Below are positions 24,710 to 34,272 of a stretch of 63,394 bases of DNA, in pieces. Origin of the DNA: Chryseobacterium sp. 36-9. Lineage in GTDB: Bacteria; Bacteroidota; Bacteroidia; Flavobacteriales; Weeksellaceae. How positions within the stretch are numbered: position 1 is the first letter of the stretch; every line of letters begins with the position of its first letter. The stretch is from NCBI GenBank assembly GCA_001898785.1, contig MKVE01000017.1, forward strand, positions 206,318-269,711. The letters run 5' to 3'. The position numbers and the translations under genes were made by a program. The notes below the pieces were generated by a model that did no database searches, was not told where the DNA came from, and saw only the letters and a program-made list of their open reading frames with translations.

Positions 24710-25360
24710 ATGAACAACGAAAACCTACACGATAAAAGACAAGTCTACGACAAATCCCAGCTTATCGAAAGCGAAGTCAGAGAAAACCCCATCGAACAAT
24801 TCCGAAATTGGTTTCTGGAGGCTGAAGAAAATCCACATGTTTCCGAAGCTAATGCAATGGCTATTTCCACAGTCGAAGATGACGGTTGCCCTAGAGTCAG
24901 AATGGTTTTGCTCAAGTCATATAATTGGGAAGGCTTTGTTTTTTACACCAATTACGACAGTCGAAAAGGAAAATCGCTTGAGAAAAACCACAAAGCTTGT
25001 CTTCATTTTTTCTGGCCAAGCCTGGAAAGACAAATTATCATCAAAGCCAATGTTGAAAGAATTGCTGAAAATCTAAGTGACGGCTATTTTCATTCCCGTC
25101 CAAAAGGAAGCCAGTTAGGCGCTGTTGTTTCGCCACAAAGTCAGGAAATCCCAAATCGAGAATTTTTAGAAAGCAAGTTGAAAAGTTTAGAAACCGAATT
25201 CGAAAACAAAGAAATTCCAAGACCTGAAAACTGGGGCGGTTACATTGCAAAACCCTATGAAATCGAATTTTGGCAAGGCCGGCCAAATCGTCTTCACGAC
25301 AGGATTTTGTATTCTTTAACAAAAGATTTTGAATGGAAAATTTCAAGATTGGCTCCATAA
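24710..25360 (+). CDS. pdxH: pyridoxamine 5'-phosphate oxidase
   Basis: FMN enzyme that oxidises pyridoxamine/pyridoxine 5'-phosphate to PLP. The 216-residue protein shows FMN-binding RVRMVLLKSY, FYTNYDSRKGKSLEKN, QSQEIPNREFLE and the C-terminal substrate-binding QGRPNRLHDR with SRLAP at the very end. Length and motifs are typical. PLP is the cofactor of the aminotransferases hisC and others nearby, but the gene has its own transcription unit and a shared terminator with hisIE. Confidence 0.95.
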   Translation: MNNENLHDKRQVYDKSQLIESEVRENPIEQFRNWFLEAEENPHVSEANAMAISTVEDDGCPRVRMVLLKSYNWEGFVFYTNYDSRKGKSLEKNHKACLHFFWPSLERQIIIKANVERIAENLSDGYFHSRPKGSQLGAVVSPQSQEIPNREFLESKLKSLETEFENKEIPRPENWGGYIAKPYEIEFWQGRPNRLHDRILYSLTKDFEWKISRLAP

Positions 25361-25386
25361 AAATCCAGCTTTTGCTGGATTTTTTT
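25361..25386. terminator. bidirectional terminator, pdxH / his operon
   Basis: AAATCCAGC (25361-25369) and GCTGGATTT (25374-25382) form a 9-bp perfect stem with a TTTT loop and T-/A-runs on both sides, between convergent pdxH and hisIE. Confidence 0.85.
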
Positions 25387-25972
25387 ATTTAATCCTCGAT
25401 TTCAGAATTTTCTCAACATCTTCAATCGTGAAACCTTTAGCTTTCAACAAAATCAAATAATGATAAATCAAATCTGAAGCTTCATTTAAAAATAATTCGT
25501 TATTGTTATCTTTCGCTTCGATAACCAATTCCACCGCCTCTTCACCTACTTTTTGAATCACTTTGTTGATGCCTTTTCTGTAAAGTTCATTGGTATAAGA
25601 ACTTTCATCATTAGTGTCAATCTTTTCAGAAATCTTTTTTTGCAATTCGTATAAAAAACCTTTGTCATTTTCTTCTGCAAAACAAGTTGTCGTTCCTTTG
25701 TGACATGTCGGTCCGAGAGCTTTTGCTTTGATGAGAATCGTATCGTTGTCACAGTCTAATTTCCAATCAATCAATTCCAAAAAGTTACCTGACGTTTCGC
25801 CTTTTGTCCAAAGTCTATTTTTAGAACGGGAAAAAAACGTAACTTTTTTTTCCTCTAAAGTTTTAGTTAAGGCTTCTTGATTCATATAACCAAGCATCAG
25901 GACTTTGAGATTAAGGTAATCCTGAATAATGACTGGAATTAATCCCGTATTTCTATCAAATTGTATTGTCAT
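25385..25972 (-). CDS. hisIE: phosphoribosyl-AMP cyclohydrolase / phosphoribosyl-ATP diphosphatase
   Basis: Bifunctional enzyme for steps 2 and 3 of histidine synthesis. N-terminal HisI domain has [26 protein letters not shown] (metal site) and [12 protein letters not shown]; the C-terminal HisE domain (residues about 110-195) has [30 protein letters not shown]. The 195-residue fusion is of the usual length. Last gene of the his operon; its start overlaps hisF by 4 nt (ATGA). Confidence 0.95.
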   Translation of the reverse strand: MTIQFDRNTGLIPVIIQDYLNLKVLMLGYMNQEALTKTLEEKKVTFFSRSKNRLWTKGETSGNFLELIDWKLDCDNDTILIKAKALGPTCHKGTTTCFAEENDKGFLYELQKKISEKIDTNDESSYTNELYRKGINKVIQKVGEEAVELVIEAKDNNNELFLNEASDLIYHYLILLKAKGFTIEDVEKILKSRIK

Positions 25973-26721
25973 CTTATTGGCATGTTTTTAGATTTAAGGT
26001 AATTTTTAAGTTCTGGAATTTCGATTTCATTGAAGTGAAAAATACTGGCTGCCAAAGCTCCGGTTGCTTTAGTTTCGGTAAAAAGATCTTCAAAATGCAA
26101 TATCGTTCCAGCACCACCCGAAGCAATCACAGGAATATTCACCAGCTCCGAAAGCCGCTTTGTAATGTCAATTGCAAATCCGGATTTCGTTCCGTCTGTA
26201 TTCATTGATGTCAGGAGGATTTCTCCGGCTCCTAGATTTTCTATTTCTTTTGCCCAGGAAAACAATTCTTTTTCGGTTTCAATTTTTCCGCCGTTGCTGA
26301 AGACTTTATTCTGCCTTTTCACAAATTTTGTGTCAATCGCGACAACCATACATTGCGAACCAAAGCGTTTGGCGACGTCTGTTATCAGATCAGGATTGGA
26401 AATTGCAGCCGAATTAATCGTGATTTTGTCCGCTCCGTTTTTCAAAAGTTCTTCTACATTTTCCAAAGCATTGATTCCACCGCCAACTGTGAAAGGAATG
26501 TTGATGTGTTTTGCAATTTCTCTCACCAATGAAATCAAAGTTTTTCTTCGTTCATCAGTTGCAGAAATATCCAGAAAAACTAATTCGTCTGCGCCTTGTT
26601 CAGAATATTTGATGGCCATTTCCACAGGATTTCCAACTTCTTTGATATCCAGAAAGTTGACGCCTTTTACTGTTTGTCCGTTTTTGATATCGAGACAAGG
26701 GATTATTCTTTTTGCTAACAT
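25969..26721 (-). CDS. hisF: imidazole glycerol phosphate synthase, cyclase subunit
   Basis: With HisH forms IGP synthase, which uses ammonia to make IGP and AICAR. The 250-residue (beta/alpha)8 barrel has the catalytic Asp residues in PCLDIKNG and VVAIDTKF, and phosphate-binding GGG/GAG motifs ([17 protein letters not shown]). It overlaps hisA by one base (TAATG) and hisIE by four. Confidence 0.96.
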   Translation of the reverse strand: MLAKRIIPCLDIKNGQTVKGVNFLDIKEVGNPVEMAIKYSEQGADELVFLDISATDERRKTLISLVREIAKHINIPFTVGGGINALENVEELLKNGADKITINSAAISNPDLITDVAKRFGSQCMVVAIDTKFVKRQNKVFSNGGKIETEKELFSWAKEIENLGAGEILLTSMNTDGTKSGFAIDITKRLSELVNIPVIASGGAGTILHFEDLFTETKATGALAASIFHFNEIEIPELKNYLKSKNMPIR

Positions 26722-27437
26722 TAGAGAAAAGGTTTTAAATCGCTAAGTGTAATCCGGTTTTCGTACAACGCTTTGCCGATAATCGCGCCTTCGCAGCCCA
26801 AAGATTTTAATTGAACTAAATCGTTAGTAGAAGTAATTCCACCAGAAGCAATTAATTTGATATCAGGATTTTCGACAATTATTTTTTCATATAATCCGAA
26901 AGAAGGGCCTTCCAACATTCCGTCTTTATTGATATCTGTCGAAATCACATATCGGATTCCAGATTTGATTTTTTCTTTGATGAAATCACAAATATTAATT
27001 TCACTTTCTTCTATCCAACCGGAGACTACAATTTTTTCATTTTTGGCGTCGGCCCCCAAAATGATTTTTTCTGAACCATATTTTTCCAAACTGTCTAAAA
27101 ATAATTCTGGCTTTTTGACGGCAACGCTTCCCAAAGTCACTTGTTTTGCGCCACTTTCAAAAGCGATTTTGATATCTTCTTCAGATTTCAAACCACCACC
27201 AAAATCTATAATCAAATTGGTTTTGGAAGAGATTTGGTCTAATATTTTATAATTGATAATTCGGTTTTGTTTGGCACCGTCCAAATCAACCAAATGCAAA
27301 AACTGAATTCCGTTATCCTCAAAGTTTTTGGCGACATCCAAAACGTTTTTGCTGTAAATTGTTTTCTTGTTGTAATCGCCTTTGGAAAGCCGGACGCATT
27401 CTCCGTTGATGATATCTATTGCTGAGATTATTCTCAT
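26721..27437 (-). CDS. hisA: ProFAR isomerase
   Basis: Isomerises the ribosyl moiety of ProFAR in histidine synthesis. The 238-residue barrel has [17 protein letters not shown] with the first catalytic Asp, LILGADAKN with the second, and phosphate-binding [11 protein letters not shown] and ASGGITS. It begins downstream of a 159-bp gap from hisH, filled with a palindromic repeat. Confidence 0.95.
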   Translation of the reverse strand: MRIISAIDIINGECVRLSKGDYNKKTIYSKNVLDVAKNFEDNGIQFLHLVDLDGAKQNRIINYKILDQISSKTNLIIDFGGGLKSEEDIKIAFESGAKQVTLGSVAVKKPELFLDSLEKYGSEKIILGADAKNEKIVVSGWIEESEINICDFIKEKIKSGIRYVISTDINKDGMLEGPSFGLYEKIIVENPDIKLIASGGITSTNDLVQLKSLGCEGAIIGKALYENRITLSDLKPFL

Positions 27438-27470
27438 TTTCTATTTTGATTTTTAATGATTAAAAAGTTC

Positions 27471-27589
27471 AAACCACAAAAGTCACAAAAGATTTTTTTC
27501 ATATTTGTTAGATATTCAAAGCTTAAAAAAATCGGTTTCTTTTGTAAGGTATAATTTTCAGTAGTTGCTTTTGTCCCTTTTGTGGTTTT
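27471..27589. repeat. palindromic repeat inside the his operon (hisH-hisA)
   Basis: AAACCACAAAAGTCACAAAAG (27471 onward) is inverted at CTTTTGTCCCTTTTGTGGTTTT (27568-27589). The same pair of arms occurs between the kinase and regulator genes at 44433-44556. It interrupts the otherwise tightly packed operon. Confidence 0.65.
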
Positions 27590-27596
27590 AAAACAA

Positions 27597-28178
27597 TCAT
27601 AATTTTAAAAAATTTTCTAATATTTTACTTCCGAAAACGCCACTTTTTTCTGGATGAAACTGGACTCCAAAAAAATTATCTTTTTGCAAAGCAGTGCTGT
27701 AAGTTTCGTAATAATCGGTTGTGGCAATCGTATTTTCATTTTTCTCAGCATAATAACTGTGAACGAGATACATATAACTTTGCTCAGGAACATTTTTGAA
27801 TAAATCCGACTTCAAATTATAAATCTGATTCCAGCCAATCTGTGGAACCAGCACAGAATCAGGAAATTTCTTCACCGAAACATCAAAAATCCCCAAAGCT
27901 TTAGTGCCGCTTTCCTCCGAATATTTACAGAGCAATTGCATCCCGAGACAGATTCCCAAAAGTGGTTGTTTTAATTCAGGAATCAGTAAATCCAGGCCGG
28001 TTTTTTTCAGAGAATTCATTGCAAAAGACGCTTCTCCAACGCCCGGAAATATCACTTTGTCAGCCTTGAAAATTTCATCAGGATGATTGGTGAGTTTTGC
28101 TGAAAATCCTAATCTTTCTATCGCAAACAGAAAACTTTGCACATTTCCTGCTTTATAATCTATGATGACTGTTTTCAT
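27597..28178 (-). CDS. hisH: imidazole glycerol phosphate synthase, glutaminase subunit
   Basis: Class I glutamine amidotransferase supplying ammonia to HisF. The 193-residue protein has the nucleophile Cys in [11 protein letters not shown] and the His/Glu pair in [10 protein letters not shown]; the oxyanion GVGEA is at the expected place. Its start overlaps the hisB stop by 4 nt. Confidence 0.96.
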   Translation of the reverse strand: MKTVIIDYKAGNVQSFLFAIERLGFSAKLTNHPDEIFKADKVIFPGVGEASFAMNSLKKTGLDLLIPELKQPLLGICLGMQLLCKYSEESGTKALGIFDVSVKKFPDSVLVPQIGWNQIYNLKSDLFKNVPEQSYMYLVHSYYAEKNENTIATTDYYETYSTALQKDNFFGVQFHPEKSGVFGSKILENFLKL

Positions 28179-29308
28179 AACGTTCCTTTTGTGGATGGAA
28201 GAATCATTTTGTCCGAATCACGTTTTACTGCTGATTTTAAACACTTTGCAAAAGCCTTGAAAATCGATTCAATTTTGTGATGTTCATTATCGCCTTCGGC
28301 TTTGATATTAAGATTCGCTTTCGCCGAATCTGAAAAAGATTTGAAGAAATGGAAGAACATTTCGGTAGGCATTTTTCCAATTATTTCACGCTTGAATTCT
28401 GCATCCCAAACGATCCAATTTCGGCCGCCAAAATCCAGTGCAACCTGCGCCAAACAATCATCCATCGGCAAAACAAAAGCGTAACGTTCGATTCCCAATT
28501 TGTTTCCTAAAGCCTGATTAAATGCTTCGCCAAGTGCAATTCCTGTGTCCTCAATTGTGTGATGTTCATCAACATCCAAATCGCCTTCAACCTTGATTTT
28601 CAAATCCATTTGTCCGTGTTTTGCAATCTGATCCAGCATATGGTCGAAGAAAGCAATTCCAGTATCGATGCTGGATTTTCCTGTTCCGTCAAGATTTAGC
28701 TTGATTTTGATTTTAGTTTCGTTGGTATTTCTGATAATTTCCGAAGTTCTGTTTTTGAGTTTCAGAAATTCATAAATAGCTTTCCACGAAGTTGTTTTTA
28801 GAGCAATAACATTTTCCAAATCATCGTTTTCTAAAATCTCGTCAGCTCCAAGACTTTCGTCATTATTAATGAAAATCGCTTTTGAGCCGAGATTTTTTGC
28901 CAATTTCACGTCCGTAATTCTGTCGCCAATCACGAATGAATTTTCCAAATCGTAACTATCCTTATCAAAATATCTCGTCAATAGACCTATATTCGGTTTT
29001 CTGGTTGGCGCATTATCTTTGGCGAATGTTTTATCTATGAAAATATCTTCGAATTTAATACCTTCACTTTCAAAGGTTTCGATAATGAAATTTTGAACTG
29101 GCCAGAAGTTTTCTTCCGGATGTGACTTTGTTCCCAAACCGTCCTGATTCGTAACCATTACCAATTCATAATCCAATTCTTTCGCAATTTTTGATAAATA
29201 AGTGAAGACTTGCGGATAGAATTTCAGTTTCTGAAAAGAATCAACCTGATAATCTTCCTGTTCTAAAACCAAAGTTCCGTCACGGTCTATAAATAGCAAT
29301 TTTTTCAT
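28175..29308 (-). CDS. hisB: histidinol-phosphatase / IGP dehydratase
   Basis: Bifunctional HisB of 377 residues. The N-terminal HAD phosphatase has the DxDxT motif in FIDRDGTLV and a later [13 protein letters not shown]; the C-terminal dehydratase has [12 protein letters not shown] and the manganese-binding [14 protein letters not shown] plus [16 protein letters not shown]. This fusion is as in E. coli and Bacteroidota. A 98-bp gap with repeats separates it from hisC. Confidence 0.96.
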   Translation of the reverse strand: MKKLLFIDRDGTLVLEQEDYQVDSFQKLKFYPQVFTYLSKIAKELDYELVMVTNQDGLGTKSHPEENFWPVQNFIIETFESEGIKFEDIFIDKTFAKDNAPTRKPNIGLLTRYFDKDSYDLENSFVIGDRITDVKLAKNLGSKAIFINNDESLGADEILENDDLENVIALKTTSWKAIYEFLKLKNRTSEIIRNTNETKIKIKLNLDGTGKSSIDTGIAFFDHMLDQIAKHGQMDLKIKVEGDLDVDEHHTIEDTGIALGEAFNQALGNKLGIERYAFVLPMDDCLAQVALDFGGRNWIVWDAEFKREIIGKMPTEMFFHFFKSFSDSAKANLNIKAEGDNEHHKIESIFKAFAKCLKSAVKRDSDKMILPSTKGTL

Positions 29309-29337
29309 TTTTTATGGACTTTTTATTTTTACTAAGG

Positions 29338-29400
29338 CTTCGAGAGCCTCAGCCTAACAGCGTTTGATAAGCAATGTCACACTGAGCGGAGTCGAAGTGT
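29338..29400. repeat. GAGCGGAGTCGAAG repeat inside the his operon (hisC-hisB)
   Basis: CTTCGAGAGCCTCAG (29338-29352) matches 6622-6636 in reverse, and GTCACACTGAGCGGAGTCG (29376 onward, ending AAGTGT) resembles 62748-62771. These are members of a common short intergenic repeat family. Confidence 0.6.
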
Positions 29401-29406
29401 CTGTTT

Positions 29407-30441
29407 TTAGTTATTAATATTTTGAAGAGCTTGTATCAATTTTTCATTTTCTTCAGGAGAACCGATAGTAATTCTCAAACAGTTTTTAATTACAGAATTT
29501 CGGTTTCTGATAATCACATTTTTATTAACTAATTTCTGATAAACTGAATCTGCATTTTCTACTTCAATCAAAATAAAATTGGTGTCGGAAGGAAATGTTT
29601 TTTTTACCAAATTGATTTTTTTTAGACTTTCAATTAGATTCTTTTTCTCTTTCTGAATGATTTTGATATTTTCTGAAACCTGATTAATTTTTTCATTACT
29701 AAGTGTGTTTAGAATCGTATCCTGATTGAGCTGACTGATATTGTAAGGTGGTTTCACTTTATTATAAAATTTGATAATTTCTTCAGAAGCATAAGCAGTT
29801 CCAACCCGTACAGAAGCCATTGCCCAAGCTTTACTGAACGTTTGGCTCACGATAAGATTCGGATAATTTTTGATCTGATTTCTGAAACTTTCTTCTGGAC
29901 TGAAATCGATGTAAGCTTCGTCAATGAAAACAATTCCGTTAAAATTTTCAAGAATATATTTAATATTTTTAATCGAATTTCCTGTTGGATTATTAGGCGA
30001 ACAAATGAAGATAATTTTCAGATTTTCATCTTTTAAATATGGCTTTAAAGTTTCTAAATTGATTTGAAAATCATCATTTAAATCAAGATTGATCAATTCC
30101 ACATCATTAATATTTGCAGAAACCTTATACATCCCATAAGTTGGCGAAAAAGTCAAAACCTTATCTTTTTTCGGTTCACAAAATATCCGGAAAGCCAAAT
30201 CAATCACTTCATCGCTTCCGTTTCCTAAGAAAATATTTTCAGTTGAGATTTGATTTATTTCACTTAATTTCTGTTTTACTTTGCTCTGATAAGGGTCAGG
30301 ATAACGGTTCAGTTCTCCGAAAGGATTTTCGTTCGCATCCAGAAAAATACCGTTTTCACCTTTGAATTCGTCTCTTGCTGAAGAGTATGGTTCAAGATTC
30401 AGGATATTTTTTCTGATTAATTTTTGAATATCAACTTTCAT
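29407..30441 (-). CDS. hisC: histidinol-phosphate aminotransferase
   Basis: PLP enzyme of fold type I that transaminates imidazole acetol phosphate. The 344-residue protein has the N-terminal YSSARDEF, SPNNPTGN, FIDEAYIDF and the PLP-lysine in QTFSKAWAMASVRVG. It overlaps hisD by 11 nt. Paralogues acting on aromatic amino acids exist, but operon context fixes the function. Confidence 0.95.
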   Translation of the reverse strand: MKVDIQKLIRKNILNLEPYSSARDEFKGENGIFLDANENPFGELNRYPDPYQSKVKQKLSEINQISTENIFLGNGSDEVIDLAFRIFCEPKKDKVLTFSPTYGMYKVSANINDVELINLDLNDDFQINLETLKPYLKDENLKIIFICSPNNPTGNSIKNIKYILENFNGIVFIDEAYIDFSPEESFRNQIKNYPNLIVSQTFSKAWAMASVRVGTAYASEEIIKFYNKVKPPYNISQLNQDTILNTLSNEKINQVSENIKIIQKEKKNLIESLKKINLVKKTFPSDTNFILIEVENADSVYQKLVNKNVIIRNRNSVIKNCLRITIGSPEENEKLIQALQNINN

Positions 30442-31726
30442 TTTCTAAATATTTTAATCTTACCGAAACGGCATTTTTATGAGCCATCAACTCTTCGGCT
30501 TCCGCCATTAACTCAATGGTTTTTCCAATGTTTTGAATTCCTTTTTTTGTGATATTCTGAAATGTGATTTTCTTCACAAAACTGTCCAGAGAAACACCGC
30601 TGTAATTTTTAGCAAAACCGTTGGTTGGCAAGGTGTGGTTGGTTCCGGAAGCATAATCACCTGCACTTTCCGGACTGTAATTTCCAAGAAATACTGAGCC
30701 TGCGTTCTTGATTTTATCAGTGAAATTTTCTGCGTTTTCGACAGCTAAAATCAAATGTTCCGGCGCATAAATATTTGAAAATTGAATGGCTTCATCAATA
30801 GAATTCAACAAAATAGATTTGCTGTTTTGTAAAGCAATTTCTGCGATTTCTTTTCTTGGTAAATCCTTTAGTTGTTTCTTAATTTCAATATTAATTTCAT
30901 TAATAATTTTCTCAGAATTACTTAATAAAATCACTTGAGAATCTGTTCCGTGTTCGGCTTGTGAAAGCAAATCCGCAGCAACAAAATCCGGAACAGAACT
31001 TTCATCTGCAATGACCAAAACCTCACTTGGACCAGCAGGAATGTCGATGGCAAGATTATAATTCAGAGCCAGCTGTTTGGCCGAAGTCACATATTGATTG
31101 CCTGGTCCGAAGATTTTATCAACTTTCGGAATCGTTTCTGTTCCAAAAGTCAAACCTGCAATTGCTTGACTTCCTCCAACTTTGAAAATGTTTTTAATTC
31201 CAATTAAGTTTGCGGTGAACAAAATTGCAGGATTGATTTTTCCATTTTTATCAGGTGGCGAACAAAGCGCAATGTTTTTACAGCCTGCAATATTTGCTGG
31301 AATTCCTAACATCAAAACTGTGGAGAATAAAGGCGCAGTTCCTCCTGGAATATAAATCCCAATACTTTCAATTACGCGACTTTCTCGCCAACAAAAAGCA
31401 CCTTCGGTTGTCTCGATGATTTTTTTTTCTTCCTGTTGGGAATTGTGAAATTTTCTGATATTTTCAGAAGCAGTTTTAATCGCAGTTTTTAATTCGCCAG
31501 AAACTAGCTTGCTTGCTTCAATGATTTCTGGTTCTGAAATTTTGAAATCATTTAAAATAACGCCATCAAATTTTTCTGTGTAAAACTTTAAAGCTTTATC
31601 ACCATTGATTTTCACTTTGTCAAAAACAGATTTCACTTGCTCAGAAAGATTTTCCTGATTTTGCAATGGTCTTTCGCAAAGTGATTTCCATTCGTAGACT
31701 GGTGGGTATTTATATTGCCTAATCAT
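30431..31726 (-). CDS. hisD: histidinol dehydrogenase
   Basis: Zinc-dependent, NAD-linked oxidation of histidinol to histidine. The 431-residue protein shows the family's PGGTAPLFSTVLML, KVGGSQAIAGLTFGT, FGPGNQYVTSAKQ, IPAGPSEVLVIAD and QAEHGTDSQVIL motifs and the late YSPESAGDYASGTNHTLPT. It overlaps hisG by 4 nt (ATGA). Confidence 0.97.
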   Translation of the reverse strand: MIRQYKYPPVYEWKSLCERPLQNQENLSEQVKSVFDKVKINGDKALKFYTEKFDGVILNDFKISEPEIIEASKLVSGELKTAIKTASENIRKFHNSQQEEKKIIETTEGAFCWRESRVIESIGIYIPGGTAPLFSTVLMLGIPANIAGCKNIALCSPPDKNGKINPAILFTANLIGIKNIFKVGGSQAIAGLTFGTETIPKVDKIFGPGNQYVTSAKQLALNYNLAIDIPAGPSEVLVIADESSVPDFVAADLLSQAEHGTDSQVILLSNSEKIINEINIEIKKQLKDLPRKEIAEIALQNSKSILLNSIDEAIQFSNIYAPEHLILAVENAENFTDKIKNAGSVFLGNYSPESAGDYASGTNHTLPTNGFAKNYSGVSLDSFVKKITFQNITKKGIQNIGKTIELMAEAEELMAHKNAVSVRLKYLENES

Positions 31727-32580
31727 AATATCATTTTTTCAATTTCTAAAACTAAAATTCCTTGTGCGCCTTCCTTTTTCAGGTTCTCAATCACTTCCCA
31801 AAATTGATCTTCTTTGATGACTGAATGAATGGATGACCAACCACTTTCGGCTAAAGGAAGAATAGTTGGCGATTTCATTCCGGGTAAGAGATTGATAATT
31901 TTTTCAAGGTTATCATTAGGTGCATTCAGAAGAATGTATTTGCTTTCCGAAGCTTCTTTTACGGCATTGATTCTGAATAAAAGTTTGTTTAAAATCTCCA
32001 GATTTTCATTAGATAGATTCTCATTGGAAATCAAAACGGCTTCACTTTCCAGAACAGTTTCAACTTCTTTCAAACCATTAGTCAGTAGAGTAGAACCGGT
32101 ACTGATGATGTCAAAAATTCCGTCGGAAAGTCCGATTCCAGGTGCGATTTCTACACTTCCACCAATCTTTTCGATTTGTGCATTGATGTTATTTTCTTGG
32201 AAATAGTTTGAAAGAATCTCTGGATAAGAAGTTGCTACTTTTTTATTTTCGAAATATGGGATTCCGTTATAATTTTCTTCTTTCGGAATTGCCAGAGACA
32301 ATCTGCATTGGGCAAATCCAAGCTTTTGAACAATTTCAATAATTTTCTTTTGTTCCAAAACTTCATTCAGACCGATAATTCCGATATCAGCAACACCTTG
32401 CTCTACATATTGCGGAATATCATCATCACGAAGAAATAAGATTTCTAATGGAAAATTAGTGGAAACAGCCTTTAGTTTTCTGGTTCCGTTGGAGATTTTG
32501 ATGCCACATTCTTCCAGCAGTTTCAGAGACTTTTCGCTCAGTCTTCCATTTTTTTGTATGGCTAATTTTAGTTTACTCAT
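31723..32580 (-). CDS. hisG: ATP phosphoribosyltransferase (long form)
   Basis: First and rate-setting enzyme of histidine synthesis. At 285 residues this is the long, HisZ-independent form: catalytic domains with LAIQKNGRLSEKSL, DIGIIGLNEV and the PRPP loop DIISTGSTLLTNGL (about 165-180), then a C-terminal regulatory domain (residues about 210-285) that binds histidine. Start at ATG 32580 (MSKLKLAIQ) is preferred over 32616. It follows the his leader/attenuator. Confidence 0.96.
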   Translation of the reverse strand: MSKLKLAIQKNGRLSEKSLKLLEECGIKISNGTRKLKAVSTNFPLEILFLRDDDIPQYVEQGVADIGIIGLNEVLEQKKIIEIVQKLGFAQCRLSLAIPKEENYNGIPYFENKKVATSYPEILSNYFQENNINAQIEKIGGSVEIAPGIGLSDGIFDIISTGSTLLTNGLKEVETVLESEAVLISNENLSNENLEILNKLLFRINAVKEASESKYILLNAPNDNLEKIINLLPGMKSPTILPLAESGWSSIHSVIKEDQFWEVIENLKKEGAQGILVLEIEKMIL

Positions 32581-32636
32581 TTTTGATTTTATAGATAAGG
32601 TCTGAGTAAACAACAAGGAAAATTGGAAAACAAAAA

Positions 32637-32658
32637 ACCGCCTGATTACTCAGACGGT
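32637..32658 (-). terminator. his attenuator terminator
   Basis: On the minus strand, ACCGTCTGA / TCAGGCGGT form a 9-bp stem (one G-U pair) with a GTAA loop, followed by a T-run, between the leader peptide and hisG. The upstream segment at 32696-32703 is identical to the terminator's 3' arm, so the 5' arm can pair with either one. Confidence 0.85.
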
Positions 32659-32687
32659 TAATATTATTTTGAAGTTATGACATACCA

Positions 32688-32744
32688 TTACCTTCCCGCC
32701 TGAACGTGAGAATGGTGATGATGATGCATAAGTTGTATAGACAT
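32688..32744 (-). CDS. hisL: his operon leader peptide (six His codons)
   Basis: An 18-codon reading frame begins with ATG at 32744 and ends with TAA at 32688: MSIQLMHHHHHSHVQAGR. Five consecutive His codons (7-11) plus His13 make it a textbook histidine-sensing leader. The codons after the His run (Gln15-Ala16-Gly17) contain the sequence that can form the antiterminator. It lies 22 nt downstream of a -7 box TACATTTG and 107 nt upstream of hisG. Too short for standard gene calling. Confidence 0.88.
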   Translation of the reverse strand: MSIQLMHHHHHSHVQAGR

Positions 32745-32764
32745 TTCTTGCTTTTTTGTTGGGA

Positions 32765-32772
32765 CAAATGTA
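32765..32772 (-). promoter_or_regulatory. his operon promoter -7 box (TACATTTG)
   Basis: TACATTTG on the minus strand fits TAnnTTTG; the leader ATG follows 20 nt later. No -33 TTG was found. Confidence 0.6.
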
Positions 32773-32811
32773 GAACTAATTTTTAAATAATTATAAAATT
32801 ATGTAAAAAAA

Positions 32812-33618
32812 TTAATTAAAACTATTTTTCCATTGGGTAATCATTTCTGAAAATCTCGTGTTCTCAAAAGTTTTATTTCTAATTTTTGAAACTGTGTGAA
32901 TGCCTTTTTCATCGGAGATTCTCAGGATTTCTTCAGCTTTTTGAGATTCGAAGGCGATGATTTCTGCTTCTTCAATTTCTGCCAGTTTATTTTTGTGAAC
33001 AAAAGTGACAAAGTTTTCCATTAATGGTGAAATATAAGCACCTTCCGTTTGTTTCGGAATTTTAATCACATTATTCTGGAGAAACAAAAGATTTCCGAAG
33101 ATACTTCTAGCAATTTTCTTGTTCGGATTCAGAAGAATAACGTCATCCAAATCATTTTCTTTGGCATAAATTTCAGCATAGATATTCTCGGCAGAATGAA
33201 CACGGATGTTACTCAAAAGATTCGCATTAACATTGATTTCCTTAATGAGATCCAGTTCAATATTACCTTGTATATAAAGAATGTCTCTCGATTCTTCCAC
33301 TTCAAAATAGAAAGCGGTTTCAGATTTCGGAAGCGGTTTGTCTTCCTGCTTTCTGTAAGCCATCAGTTGGATAATTCCATTCTCAATACCCTTACTCAAA
33401 ACTTCTCTCTGAAACAGTTCCTGAAAAAATTCTAAGGTGTATGTCAGCGGAATATTCAGTCTCATTTTCCGCATCGATGCCATCAGGAAAAAATAAGATT
33501 CCTCGGCCATTATGAGATTTCCGTTTCTTACAAAGAACGATACCCAAACCGAATCGCCATAAAGAAAAGAACGGTTGATAACTTGAAGATTTTCTTCAGT
33601 ATAAACTAATTTTTGCAT
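32812..33618 (-). CDS. class IV (fold type IV) PLP aminotransferase / ADC lyase-like
   Basis: A 268-residue protein with the fold-type-IV layout: NRSFLYGDSVWVSFFVRNG near the N-terminus, a Lys expected within the 140-150 region and NPNKKIARSIFGNLLFL near 180 that takes the place of the usual N-E-x-S-x-N phosphate loop. The usual GDGVFE-type and EGTRSNIF-type motifs are weak. It may act as aminodeoxychorismate lyase or a diverged branched-chain/D-amino acid aminotransferase. Start at ATG 33618 (MQKLVYTEENLQ). It follows a START-like gene by 48 bp. Confidence 0.7.
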   Translation of the reverse strand: MQKLVYTEENLQVINRSFLYGDSVWVSFFVRNGNLIMAEESYFFLMASMRKMRLNIPLTYTLEFFQELFQREVLSKGIENGIIQLMAYRKQEDKPLPKSETAFYFEVEESRDILYIQGNIELDLIKEINVNANLLSNIRVHSAENIYAEIYAKENDLDDVILLNPNKKIARSIFGNLLFLQNNVIKIPKQTEGAYISPLMENFVTFVHKNKLAEIEEAEIIAFESQKAEEILRISDEKGIHTVSKIRNKTFENTRFSEMITQWKNSFN

Positions 33619-33666
33619 TGTAGTATAAAAAAATAATGAACGATAAAATCGTTCATCCATTTATTT

Positions 33667-34053
33667 TTAAGCGGCGCCTAATTTTATCTGTAAGTTCTCT
33701 ATCAGGTTTTCCCAATAGAGTTTGTTTTCTTCCTCATCGCCAGGCTCACAAAAGTCGGTGATGTTAAGCGAAAGGTCATCCGTTATTTCATCAATGACGA
33801 TAGAAAGCTCGAAGAAATATTTCGTCCCTTCATCCTCTTCCCAACGGAAACGCACAAAACTTTCCGGCTTGTAACGGATCAGCGTCGCCTTCTCAGCAGG
33901 GCCACCGCCCCAGCTGAAATAGAAATCGTCTCCACGTTCTACAACGTCGTCTGCAAACCATTCTGATAATCCTTCTGCACTTGCCAGATACTCATACAAA
34001 ATCTCCGAGAGACAATGCATATTGTATTCATACTGCACTTTCGTTTTCGCCAT
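33667..34053 (-). CDS. START-like domain protein
   Basis: A 128-residue protein with the helix-grip fold pattern of Bacteroidota START-like/AHSA1-like proteins: YEYNMHCLSEILYEYLASAEGLSEWFADDV, then alternating strands (FYFSWGGGPAEKATLIRYKPESFVRFRWE) and a long final helix. Such proteins bind hydrophobic ligands or act as small chaperone-like modules; specific role unknown. It probably forms a two-gene unit with the class IV aminotransferase. Confidence 0.82.
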   Translation of the reverse strand: MAKTKVQYEYNMHCLSEILYEYLASAEGLSEWFADDVVERGDDFYFSWGGGPAEKATLIRYKPESFVRFRWEEDEGTKYFFELSIVIDEITDDLSLNITDFCEPGDEEENKLYWENLIENLQIKLGAA

Positions 34054-34272
34054 ATACTAATTCTAATTGTGGCGCAATATATAAATTAATTTCTTATTTC
34101 CAAATCAAAATGTCTATGGAAATTCAAATTTTTTATAGAAAATAAGTATGATTTTTATTAGCTGATTTTGTACCGTTGATGAACACTAATTTTTATAATT
34201 ATTTGACATCATCCAACCTAAAGATTTGGACAGCTTTTGACTGCGTCGAATAGCAATTTTTATTTTTATTAT

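Noticed and set aside
27471-27589. CRISPR-like reading of the repeated CACAAAAG/CTTTTGTG arms
   Set aside because: The copies are dispersed over the whole window as single inverted pairs, without regular spacing or spacers.
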